DNA from: a virus
Length of the DNA stretch: 37,009 bases
Virus record (IMG/VR): IMGVR_UViG_3300025886_000077
Span: 1-37,009 of that record
Reading direction: 5' to 3' (one strand)
Position 1 is the stretch's first letter. Each line of letters begins with the position of its first letter. The position numbers and the translations under genes were made by a program. Below the pieces are notes generated by a model, which saw only the letters and a program-made list of their open reading frames with translations, did no database searches and was not told where the DNA came from. Positions 1 through 5,931 of the stretch are shown here, in pieces.

Positions 1-195
1 ATATGCGAAGGAACCGCTGACATGGTAAAGGGTACAGGTAATACTCGTAACGGATCATGGGTACTAGATCATTGTCACAACACACAGGAGTTTAGAGGTT
101 GGTTGTGTCACAAATGTAACCGAGCACTTGGCGGATTCAACGACAATATACAGACTTTAATTAATGCTATTGAATATCTTAGAGGCGAGAAATAA
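1..195 (+). CDS. Recombination endonuclease VII, C-terminal part (5' end outside window)
   Basis: The open frame from base 2-3 region (codons begin at base 1) gives 64 residues before the stop. It carries a D-H-C-H motif (fragment residues 23-26) and, 10 residues on, C-H-K-C-N (36-40), followed by a LGGF-N-D segment. This matches the endonuclease VII family: in T4 gp49 the same D-H-x-H supplies catalytic residues and the CxxC pair is half of a structural zinc site. Family members cut Holliday junctions and branched DNA before packaging. The first CxxC pair is only partly visible (C2) because the gene starts upstream. The stop TAA shares its last base with the ATG of the next gene (TAATG), which suggests translational coupling. 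Identification as the family is firm; the exact cellular role is inferred. Confidence 0.88.
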   Translation: MCEGTADMVKGTGNTRNGSWVLDHCHNTQEFRGWLCHKCNRALGGFNDNIQTLINAIEYLRGEK

Positions 196-1055
196 TGAGC
201 AAGCTATCAAACGTAGTACCTGACATCTACAAACATCTTAACTCTTTATCTAACGGCACAGCCTTGCCGCTCACTGATGAAGATATAGATTTTACTACTG
301 AGAGTATCCGTGAGGTGTTAAAGTCTTGGGCAACTCCAAGAGCTAAAGATTCCAAGTTCCATCTACGTATGTCTAATGTAGGTAAAGCTGCACGACAACT
401 GTACTACGAGAGTAAGAAAGAAACAGGAGCACCTTCTAACATTGATGCACCAACGCAGATTAAGTTCTTGTACGGTCATCTACTAGAAGAGATTGTTCTT
501 ATGTTAGTACGTATGGCAGGACATAAGGTTACAGATGAGCAGAAAGAGATTGACGTAGAAGGTATCAAAGGTCACATGGATTGTAAGATTAACGGTGAGG
601 TAGTTGATGTTAAGACTGCATCACGGTTTGCCTTCCAGAAGTTCCAGAGTGGGCGACTACCTAACGATGATCCCTTCGGCTACCTTGCACAGCTTTCAGG
701 ATACGAAGAAGCTGAGGGTACATATGAGGGTGGCTTCTTGGTTATGAACAAGGAGAGCGGTGAGTTATGTATGTACACTCCTGAACAAGAAGACAAGGTT
801 GACATCGTTACTAAAATTAATTACCTCATCCCTGCATTAGAGCTTGACAATGAGCCAGAAAGATGTTATAGTCCTGTTCCAGATGGGGTAAAAGGAAACA
901 TGAAGCTTCCTAAAGATTGTAACTGGTGCGAGTTTAAGTTTAAGTGTCATGCCGATGCGAACGATGGTGAAGGTCTACGTACTTTCAAATACTCAAACGG
1001 CCTATCATATTTAACTAAGGTAGTCAACACACCAAAGGTGGATGAATTATTATGA
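195..1055 (+). CDS. PD-(D/E)XK nuclease of the RecB/Cas4 type
   Basis: The 286-residue product has the ordered motifs of RecB-family nucleases: G-H-L-L-E-E at 94-99, G-H-M-D with D129, V-V-D-V-K with D138 and K140, and a downstream Y-L-A-Q-L-S-G-Y carrying the motif Q. These residues would bind the metal and cut DNA. A cysteine group (C-N-W-C then C six residues on, near 240-250) resembles the C-terminal Fe-S cysteines of Cas4/AddB nucleases, but I cannot show that four ligands are present. Related proteins in marine podoviruses sit in the replication/recombination block and are thought to act as exonucleases, in the place of T7 gp6; that role is inferred. It starts at the TAATG junction with the endonuclease VII gene and overlaps the next gene by 4 nt. 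Confidence 0.85.
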   Translation: MSKLSNVVPDIYKHLNSLSNGTALPLTDEDIDFTTESIREVLKSWATPRAKDSKFHLRMSNVGKAARQLYYESKKETGAPSNIDAPTQIKFLYGHLLEEIVLMLVRMAGHKVTDEQKEIDVEGIKGHMDCKINGEVVDVKTASRFAFQKFQSGRLPNDDPFGYLAQLSGYEEAEGTYEGGFLVMNKESGELCMYTPEQEDKVDIVTKINYLIPALELDNEPERCYSPVPDGVKGNMKLPKDCNWCEFKFKCHADANDGEGLRTFKYSNGLSYLTKVVNTPKVDELL

Positions 1056-1330
1056 ACGGAAGAAAAGCAAAACAAATCAGGGCGCATGTTGATACATTGT
1101 CAGTCGCTTGGATTCAAGGGTTACTGAGTGAAGAGGAGGCAGCGAAAGTGAATAAAGATAACTATAAAGTTTCGCTCCCTAAGAAGCCTTATGTATATTT
1201 AAAACAAGCAGTCCGTTTAAATGCTTTCCATCCTCGATGGGTAGCTAAGAAGATTAAGAAGATTTTAAAGCGTGACCCATCAACAGACATTCAGTCAATA
1301 ACAGTAGGTGATATAGATGAAACTAAATAA
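1052..1330 (+). CDS. Unknown basic protein, 92 residues
   Basis: I do not recognise this protein. It starts by a 4-nt ATGA overlap with the nuclease stop, so it is probably co-translated with it. The N-terminal half looks helical (residues 5-35); the C-terminal half is lysine-rich (KKIKKILKR around 67-75), which would suit nucleic-acid binding. There are no cysteines, no membrane segment and no signal peptide. Its last 14 nt overlap the next small gene in another frame. Its place between two DNA nucleases suggests an accessory role in DNA metabolism, but that is only context. Confidence 0.75.
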   Translation: MNGRKAKQIRAHVDTLSVAWIQGLLSEEEAAKVNKDNYKVSLPKKPYVYLKQAVRLNAFHPRWVAKKIKKILKRDPSTDIQSITVGDIDETK

Positions 1331-1487
1331 GAAAGATCTTAGCGCCGAGGACATGTTAATTGGTGTAGGTATGTGGCTACTTGAACGCCCTGATCGAACC
1401 ACCTCTGACGTAGACGATGGTTACTTAGCTGACCTACTATTAAAGTTAGAGCATGTGTTAGCTGCTAAGAGGGGGTCTATCCATTAA
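1317..1487 (+). CDS. Unknown small acidic/helical protein, 56 residues
   Basis: An ATG at 1317, inside the end of the preceding gene, opens a 56-residue frame ending at 1487. The product is mostly helical by composition, with a leucine-rich C-terminal half (LADLLLKLEHVLAA). It fills what would otherwise be a 170-nt gap in a region where every other gene abuts its neighbour, and the overlap style is the same as in the flanking genes; this is the main support. The upstream sequence has only a weak purine stretch as ribosome site. No family recognised. Confidence 0.6.
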   Translation: MKLNKKDLSAEDMLIGVGMWLLERPDRTTSDVDDGYLADLLLKLEHVLAAKRGSIH

Positions 1488-1500
1488 TAAATTTACTAAG

Positions 1501-1965
1501 ATGAAACGTGGCTACCGAAAACCTAGAGTAGCCCGACCCAAGGAGAAGGATGTACCGAAAGGTTATGACTCTAACTGGGAATGTGAGTTACACCAAGGGA
1601 TCTTAGATGACTGGTCGTTCCATACAGACACGGTGTCTTATACAATAGATCATAAATATGAACCAGACTTTTTGAGGGAGATAGATGGAAAGAAAATATT
1701 ACTGGAGGCCAAAGGTAGATTTTGGGACTTCGCAGAGTACACTAAATATATCTGGGTTGCCAAAGTATTGCCCTCAGACACAGAGTTGGTGTTTTTATTC
1801 GCTAACCCCAACGCCCCAATGCCAGCAGCAAAGCGAAGAAAAGATGGAACCAAAAGATCCCACGGAGAGTGGGCTACAGCAAACAACTTCCGATGGTTCA
1901 GTGAAGACACCATCCCAGACAACTGGATTAACCCGACTAAGAGAGAGACCTTTGATGACAAATAA
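1501..1965 (+). CDS. Endonuclease I, T7 gp3-like Holliday junction resolvase
   Basis: The 154-residue product aligns by eye with T7 endonuclease I (149 residues). The catalytic set is intact: E27 in S-N-W-E (T7 E20), D56 in Y-E-P-D-F (T7 D55), and E69/K71 in L-L-E-A-K-G (T7 E65/K67). The C-terminal block H-G-E-W followed by I-P-D-N-W-I also matches T7. This enzyme cuts four-way junctions and branched DNA, and in T7 it helps degrade host DNA and clear branches before packaging. ATG at 1501 gives the family's usual length and keeps a short basic N-terminus. Its last 11 nt overlap the start of the next gene. With the endonuclease VII gene upstream, the phage encodes two unrelated junction resolvases. 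Confidence 0.93.
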   Translation: MKRGYRKPRVARPKEKDVPKGYDSNWECELHQGILDDWSFHTDTVSYTIDHKYEPDFLREIDGKKILLEAKGRFWDFAEYTKYIWVAKVLPSDTELVFLFANPNAPMPAAKRRKDGTKRSHGEWATANNFRWFSEDTIPDNWINPTKRETFDDK

Positions 1966-2464
1966 ATATTATAAGTTCGACTTTGACAGCTCAGAAGATG
2001 TACTAAAGCCTATAAATGCAAATGACTTTGATAGTATAGATGAGTTTATAGATGCTTTAAACTCCGCTGCGCATGGTGAGACTCAACGCTTTGATGATAT
2101 GGAAAAGGAAAGGTTGAAGGAGCTTAGAGAGCCTGACTATTATAAACAGGAGGAATCCGTTGATAAGCATATAACAGGCGAGGCAGGGCAAGGGTCGGTC
2201 GATGCGTTCTTGGAAGAGTTCAGACTAGACGACCCAGTAAATAATCCTGAGCACTATACTATTGGCAGCATTGAGACTATTGATTACATTACAGATGTGT
2301 TAGGTGAGTATCACGCAGCTATCTTTTGCCACGGTAATGTGTTAAAGTATACAGGTACTAGGTTGTTCGGTAAGGGCAAGCCTATTCAAGACGCTAAGAA
2401 AGCTGTATGGTATCTCAACAAAATGATTGAGCTACTTGAATTCACTGAAGACACTAACTGGTAG
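1955..2464 (+). CDS. DUF3310 protein (T7 gp1.7-like)
   Basis: The 169-residue product has a C-terminal DUF3310 domain at about 95-160: V-N-N-P-E-H-Y, then I-E-T-I-D-Y-I, C-H-G-N-V-L-K-Y and A-K-K-A-V-W-Y-L, the hallmark blocks of the family. T7 gp1.7 is the best studied member and is a nucleotide kinase acting on dTMP/dGMP; whether that activity is conserved here cannot be read from the sequence. The N-terminal 90 residues are acidic, variable and look linker-like. I placed the start at ATG 1955, inside the endonuclease I gene; the frame is open back to 1685, but that stretch lies wholly within endonuclease I and reads as a shadow. A place just upstream of ribonucleotide reductase fits a nucleotide-supply role. 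Confidence 0.83.
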   Translation: MTNKYYKFDFDSSEDVLKPINANDFDSIDEFIDALNSAAHGETQRFDDMEKERLKELREPDYYKQEESVDKHITGEAGQGSVDAFLEEFRLDDPVNNPEHYTIGSIETIDYITDVLGEYHAAIFCHGNVLKYTGTRLFGKGKPIQDAKKAVWYLNKMIELLEFTEDTNW

Positions 2465-2472
2465 GGCTTGTA

Positions 2473-2622
2473 ATGGACGACAGTAGAAAAGATGAGAGAC
2501 GTGATCGCTTTGACCGTAAGAAGAAATTCAATAAAGTGCAAACGTCTTCCAAGCTAAAAGCTGTGAGACGTAAAGAAAACAAAAACCTTAAAACACAAAT
2601 AGAGAGAGAGTTATTAGAATGA
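2473..2622 (+). CDS. Unknown very basic protein, 49 residues
   Basis: A small frame from ATG 2473 to TGA 2622 encodes a protein made almost wholly of Lys, Arg, Asp, Glu and Asn, predicted as one charged helix. Its stop overlaps the ATG of the reductase gene by 4 nt (ATGATG), so translation may feed into that gene. Such peptides could bind nucleic acid, but there is no recognisable motif. The evidence is the snug fit in the gene chain and the overlap; it is too short for a family call. Confidence 0.6.
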   Translation: MDDSRKDERRDRFDRKKKFNKVQTSSKLKAVRRKENKNLKTQIERELLE

Positions 2623-4529
2623 TGGATTCATATCAGCAGTACATTCACAAGTCACGATATGCACGATGGCGTGAAGATGACAATCGTCGTGAGACGTGGG
2701 CAGAAACAGTTCAACGCTATGTAGATTTTTGGTATGATCGTGGACAGATTGATCTTGCTACTTCTGATCGTATCTATGATGCTATCTATAATTTAGATGT
2801 TATGCCTTCTATGCGTTGCTTAATGACAGCAGGTGAAGCCCTTGATCGTGACAACATGGCAGGCTTTAACTGTTCTTATGTTGCAGTAGATCATCCAAGA
2901 GTGTTCGATGAGATCTTATATGTACTGATGTGTGGTACAGGTGTAGGCTTCTCAGTTGAACGTCAGTCAGTAAATAAATTGCCAGAAGTGGCGGAGGAAT
3001 TCAATGAAACAGATACTACAATCCATGTTAGCGACAGTAAAATCGGTTGGGCTAAAGCTTTCCGTGAGCTGGTTAGTCTTTTGTATACGGGTCAAGTACC
3101 TAGTTGGGATATTTCAAAGCTACGTGCGAAGGGTGAGAGACTCAAAACATTTGGTGGGCGTTCTAGTGGGCCTGATCCTCTTGTTGCTCTGTTTCATTTT
3201 ACTATTAATACGTTCCGCAAAGCTGCCGGTCGTAAGCTAACGAGTATTGAATGCCATGATATTGTGTGTAAGATTGCTGAGATTGTTGTCGTTGGTGGCG
3301 TTCGTCGCTCTGCTCTTATTAGTTTGTCTAACTTATCTGATGACCGTATGCGTCATGCTAAGTCTGGTCAATGGTGGGAGACTGATACGCAACGTGCTCT
3401 CGCTAACAACAGTGCGGTCTATGATGAGCGTCCTGACTTCGAAACTTTCTTAGAAGAGTGGACAGCTCTTTATAAATCTAAAGCAGGTGAGCGTGGTATC
3501 TTCTCTCGGAAGGCTGCAAAGAAACAGTCAGCCCGTCACGGACGTAGAGATATTGAGCACGACTTCGGCACCAACCCTTGTAGTGAGATCATCCTACGCT
3601 CTGCACAGGTTTGTAATTTGTCAGAAATAGTGGTTCGTAGTACCGATACGTTCGAGAATTTACTACGCAAGGCTGAGATTGCTACTATCTTAGGTACGCT
3701 ACAGTCTTCGTTGACCGACTTTCGCTACGTTCGTAACATCTGGAAGAAGAATACACAAGAAGAATGTTTACTTGGTGTAAGTATGACAGGTATTATGGAT
3801 CATGCTGTCTTATCAGGCAGACAGAAGACTGGTGCATGGTTTGAACAGTCAGGGTACGATGAGCTACCTGAGATCTTAGAAGCCTTGAAAGCTAAGACAG
3901 TTGCGGTTAACGAAGTCTGGTCAACACGTTTAGGTATCAACCAATCTACGGCTATTACCGCCGTGAAACCTTCAGGTACTGTCTCTCAGTTAGTCGATAG
4001 TGCGTCAGGTATCCATGCTCGTTTCTCTCCGCAGTACATTCGGACAGTACGTAGTGACGGCAAAGATCCTATCTCAGAGTTCCTCAAAGACGCTGGAGTC
4101 CCTTGGGAAAAAGATGTAATGAATGATGATAACTATGTGTTCTCATTCCCTATCAAAGCTCCTACTGGATCTACAAGCGTTGATGACCTTAACGTACAGC
4201 AGCAGTTAGACTTATGGGAGATCTACCAGAACCATTACTGTGAGCATAAGCCCAGTGTAACCATCTACTACTCGGACGAAGAGTTCTTAGCAGCAGGACA
4301 GTGGTTATGGGATCGGTTAGATAGTTGTTCAGGTATTAGTTTCTTACCACGTACAGACCATGTGTATCAGCAAGCACCGTATACAGCTATCACGCCTGAA
4401 GCGTACAAAGAAGCCTTGGCTCTAATGCCTAAGACTATTAACTGGGATGACCTTGGTAAGTTTGAAACTGAGGATACTACTACAGGAACGCAAGAGCTTG
4501 CTTGTGTAGCGGGGCAGTGTGAGATATGA
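2619..4529 (+). CDS. Class II (adenosylcobalamin-dependent) ribonucleotide reductase, monomeric type
   Basis: The 636-residue enzyme converts ribonucleotides to deoxyribonucleotides with a B12-generated radical. The active-site layout follows Lactobacillus leichmannii RTPR: C85 in F-N-C-S-Y and C332 as the redox pair, N319-x-C321-x-E323 in N-P-C-S-E with C321 as the thiyl radical residue (the C321-C332 spacing of 11 equals C408-C419 in RTPR), and the C-terminal shuttle pair C629/C634 (CxxxxC, as C731/C736). It is about 100 residues shorter than RTPR. No small subunit gene and no glutaredoxin lie nearby, which agrees with an oxygen-indifferent class II enzyme using host thioredoxin. B12 must come from the host or its surroundings. 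The start may be ATG 2619 or the adjacent ATG 2622. The stop overlaps the next gene by 4 nt. Confidence 0.95.
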   Translation: MMDSYQQYIHKSRYARWREDDNRRETWAETVQRYVDFWYDRGQIDLATSDRIYDAIYNLDVMPSMRCLMTAGEALDRDNMAGFNCSYVAVDHPRVFDEILYVLMCGTGVGFSVERQSVNKLPEVAEEFNETDTTIHVSDSKIGWAKAFRELVSLLYTGQVPSWDISKLRAKGERLKTFGGRSSGPDPLVALFHFTINTFRKAAGRKLTSIECHDIVCKIAEIVVVGGVRRSALISLSNLSDDRMRHAKSGQWWETDTQRALANNSAVYDERPDFETFLEEWTALYKSKAGERGIFSRKAAKKQSARHGRRDIEHDFGTNPCSEIILRSAQVCNLSEIVVRSTDTFENLLRKAEIATILGTLQSSLTDFRYVRNIWKKNTQEECLLGVSMTGIMDHAVLSGRQKTGAWFEQSGYDELPEILEALKAKTVAVNEVWSTRLGINQSTAITAVKPSGTVSQLVDSASGIHARFSPQYIRTVRSDGKDPISEFLKDAGVPWEKDVMNDDNYVFSFPIKAPTGSTSVDDLNVQQQLDLWEIYQNHYCEHKPSVTIYYSDEEFLAAGQWLWDRLDSCSGISFLPRTDHVYQQAPYTAITPEAYKEALALMPKTINWDDLGKFETEDTTTGTQELACVAGQCEI

Positions 4530-4681
4530 ATAAGTCAAAGATTAAAATGTTTTTTCTTGGGTTGCTTCACCTTATTATCTCGCCAGTCTACATACCTGCG
4601 ATGATACTGTGGGAAGAAAGAGATGAAATTAAAGATTATTATTCTCAGTGCTTTCGAGCAATAACATTTAAGGAAATGTAA
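4526..4681 (+). CDS. Small single-span membrane peptide, 51 residues
   Basis: ATG 4526 overlaps the reductase stop by 4 nt. The product has a short basic N-terminus (NKSKIK), one hydrophobic segment at about 8-29, and a charged C-terminal tail, typical of an inner-membrane peptide. The stop overlaps the next ATG by one base (TAATG). I do not recognise a family. Chained position after the reductase suggests co-translation rather than a related function. Confidence 0.62.
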   Translation: MNKSKIKMFFLGLLHLIISPVYIPAMILWEERDEIKDYYSQCFRAITFKEM

Positions 4682-4869
4682 TGTGGGTATTTAGATTAAG
4701 CACCTCAGCTAATGATGCAGCGTTCGATACTCTTGGAAGCGCACAGCGTTATATGTCGGTTTTTGTACCAGAAACAATGGAAGAGAGCCGAGAAGCAAAA
4801 CAAGTTTTAAAATCAATTAAAAACCTACTTAAAGAAGTACACAACAGAGAAAGGGAAAGCAATGACTAA
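4681..4869 (+). CDS. Unknown protein, 62 residues
   Basis: The frame starts at the TAATG junction with the previous gene. The first half is mixed and the second half (about 32-60) is a charged helix rich in Glu and Lys. No membrane segment, no cysteine and no motif are seen. It overlaps the next gene by 8 nt. Support comes from position in the overlapping chain. Confidence 0.62.
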   Translation: MWVFRLSTSANDAAFDTLGSAQRYMSVFVPETMEESREAKQVLKSIKNLLKEVHNRERESND

Positions 4870-5014
4870 GACAAAGAGAAGAAAACTCAAAGCATTCATT
4901 CAAGATAATCGAGATACCTTTGAAATGTTTACATGGTTTTGGGGAGCTAACCTTTTAATGGCTTGCTTTTTTATTATTGTTTACAAATCAATGATGGGAA
5001 GCTGTGTCTTATGA
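4862..5014 (+). CDS. Small single-span membrane peptide, 50 residues
   Basis: ATG 4862 lies in the tail of the previous gene, just after an AGAAAGGGAAAG purine run that can act as ribosome site. The product has a strongly basic N-terminus (KTKRRKLK), then a helix, then a hydrophobic segment at about 23-41 rich in Phe, Trp and Ile. The positive-inside rule would place the N-terminus in the cytoplasm. Its stop overlaps the next start by 4 nt (ATGA). No family recognised. Confidence 0.62.
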   Translation: MTKTKRRKLKAFIQDNRDTFEMFTWFWGANLLMACFFIIVYKSMMGSCVL

Positions 5015-5241
5015 GCAATAAACAAGAAGGGAATCTAATATCTTTCAAGCTCCTTGTAGACAAGGGAGGGGTTGTCGTTACTGAACTTAGCGGCATCCCC
5101 GACAAGGACATGTCTAAGGTCTTTAAAGGTGACGACCTCGTATTGATGAGGGCTTTGTTGAGGCTGTGCAATGATAAGCTACAGCCCCTACATAGTCAGT
5201 TAGAGCAAGAACTGGATGCTCTTAACCACGCTACCACTTAA
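5011..5241 (+). CDS. Unknown protein, 76 residues, last gene of the plus-strand arm
   Basis: I chose ATG 5011, which forms an ATGA overlap with the upstream stop; an in-frame TTG at 4963 would run back through the upstream peptide and is less likely. The product starts with beta-type sequence (residues 9-30) and ends in a charged helix. No family is recognised. It is the last gene on the plus strand: its stop is 5 bp from the stop of the first opposing gene. Confidence 0.65.
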   Translation: MSNKQEGNLISFKLLVDKGGVVVTELSGIPDKDMSKVFKGDDLVLMRALLRLCNDKLQPLHSQLEQELDALNHATT

Positions 5242-5246
5242 CCTCA

Positions 5247-5612
5247 TTAATCTATGTTTATTTCTACACCAGCTTCTACGGCAGCTATGCGTAACTTTAA
5301 GTCTGTTAACGAATCTTTAAGTTTTTCAGTGGAGCTGGTTTGCTTTTGTTGCTGAGCACTAAGATACTCTAAAAGCATATCTTGTCTAGCATCAGCAGGG
5401 AGTGACCCCAACTCACCTCTGGGCCATTTTATTCTAAACTCGCTATTCTGAGTTATATCTATTTGAGTTTTATCTAAAGCATGTTCCAAGAGGTTTAGCC
5501 GCTCTTGTATACCGAAGTAAGCCATAGTTGAAACGCAAGTAAAAACAATCATAGCGATTAGGTTTCTGATTGGTATTGTTATACCTGTATTCTCATTTAG
5601 CTCCATTACCAT
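5247..5612 (-). CDS. Membrane-anchored coiled-coil protein, inner-membrane spanin candidate
   Basis: The 121-residue product has a short N-terminus, one hydrophobic segment at about 17-35, and a long polar region with helical, coiled-coil-like stretches (about 38-50 and 85-115). This N-in, C-out single-span layout is that of inner-membrane spanins (lambda Rz class), which bridge to an outer-membrane lipoprotein in the last step of lysis. A lipoprotein candidate lies two genes upstream, nested in another gene (5964-6221). The family is not proven by sequence; a plain membrane-anchored structural protein is the alternative. ATG 5612 overlaps the previous gene by 7 nt; a second ATG two codons on (5606) is also possible. 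It is the last gene of the minus-strand arm. Confidence 0.6.
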   Translation of the reverse strand: MVMELNENTGITIPIRNLIAMIVFTCVSTMAYFGIQERLNLLEHALDKTQIDITQNSEFRIKWPRGELGSLPADARQDMLLEYLSAQQQKQTSSTEKLKDSLTDLKLRIAAVEAGVEINID

Positions 5613-5902
5613 TTCACCTTATCTGCCCAGTAAGCCGCAGACATCTTCCCCTTTGAAATGTTCTTAGCGTGTCTAGCTTTAAAGCTGGCACGTTTTGCTT
5701 TCATGCGGGCAGACTCTCCGGCTTTTGGTTTACCTGCCGTACTCGCTCCTTGTTCTCCAAAGCGTATAGTCTTCGTCTGATCCCCTACCTTAGCTACAAC
5801 CACATGTGATTTAGTCTTGTGGCTTGGAGTCTTCTTAGGCTTATTATATCCTGAGACTCCTGCGTTCTTTAACTTAGAATCTTTTCCTTTAGCTGTGCTC
5901 AT
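5606..5902 (-). CDS. Conserved basic phage protein of unknown function, 98 residues
   Basis: The product is highly basic and rich in Lys, Ala and Gly. The N-terminal half is lysine/proline-rich; the middle has a short beta-like segment (VVVAKVGD and T-I-R-F-G); the C-terminal 35 residues hold R-M-K-A-K-R, S-F-K-A-R-H and a final A-Y-W-A-D-K-V-K-W. The pattern of a phosphate-like basic loop followed by F-x-A-R-H and Y-W-x-x-K-x-W is one I associate with small conserved proteins of tailed phages, but I cannot name a proven function; DNA or RNA binding is a guess from charge. It starts at ATG 5902 within a duplicated start region described separately, and overlaps the spanin-like gene by 7 nt. 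Confidence 0.75.
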   Translation of the reverse strand: MSTAKGKDSKLKNAGVSGYNKPKKTPSHKTKSHVVVAKVGDQTKTIRFGEQGASTAGKPKAGESARMKAKRASFKARHAKNISKGKMSAAYWADKVKW

Positions 5903-5931
5903 GCTTTACGCTCCTGTGTGCTCATGCTTTA
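5894..5931. repeat. 15-bp direct repeat around a start codon
   Basis: The 15-mer TGTGCTCATGCTTTA (plus-strand reading) occurs at 5894-5908 and again at 5917-5931, start to start 23 nt. On the minus strand each copy holds TAAAGC-ATG-AGC-ACA, so the start codon and first two codons of the 98-residue gene are duplicated. The CAGGAG ribosome site lies between the copies. Confidence 0.85.
5899..5925 (-). promoter_or_regulatory. Possible 9-codon leader mini-ORF
   Basis: The upstream copy of the duplicated start opens a frame ATG-AGC-ACA-CAG-GAG-CGT-AAA-GCA-TGA (8 residues, MSTQERKA) whose TGA overlaps the ATG of the 98-residue gene in the ATGA form. The mini-ORF contains the gene's own CAGGAG ribosome site. 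Ribosomes reading it would cover that site, so it could couple or damp translation. It may also be just the remnant of a small duplication; there is no direct evidence of translation. Confidence 0.35.

Noticed and set aside
1685-1954. Upstream extension of the DUF3310 frame
   Set aside because: The stretch lies entirely within the endonuclease I gene, and its residues look like random shadow coding; ATG 1955 gives a normal product.
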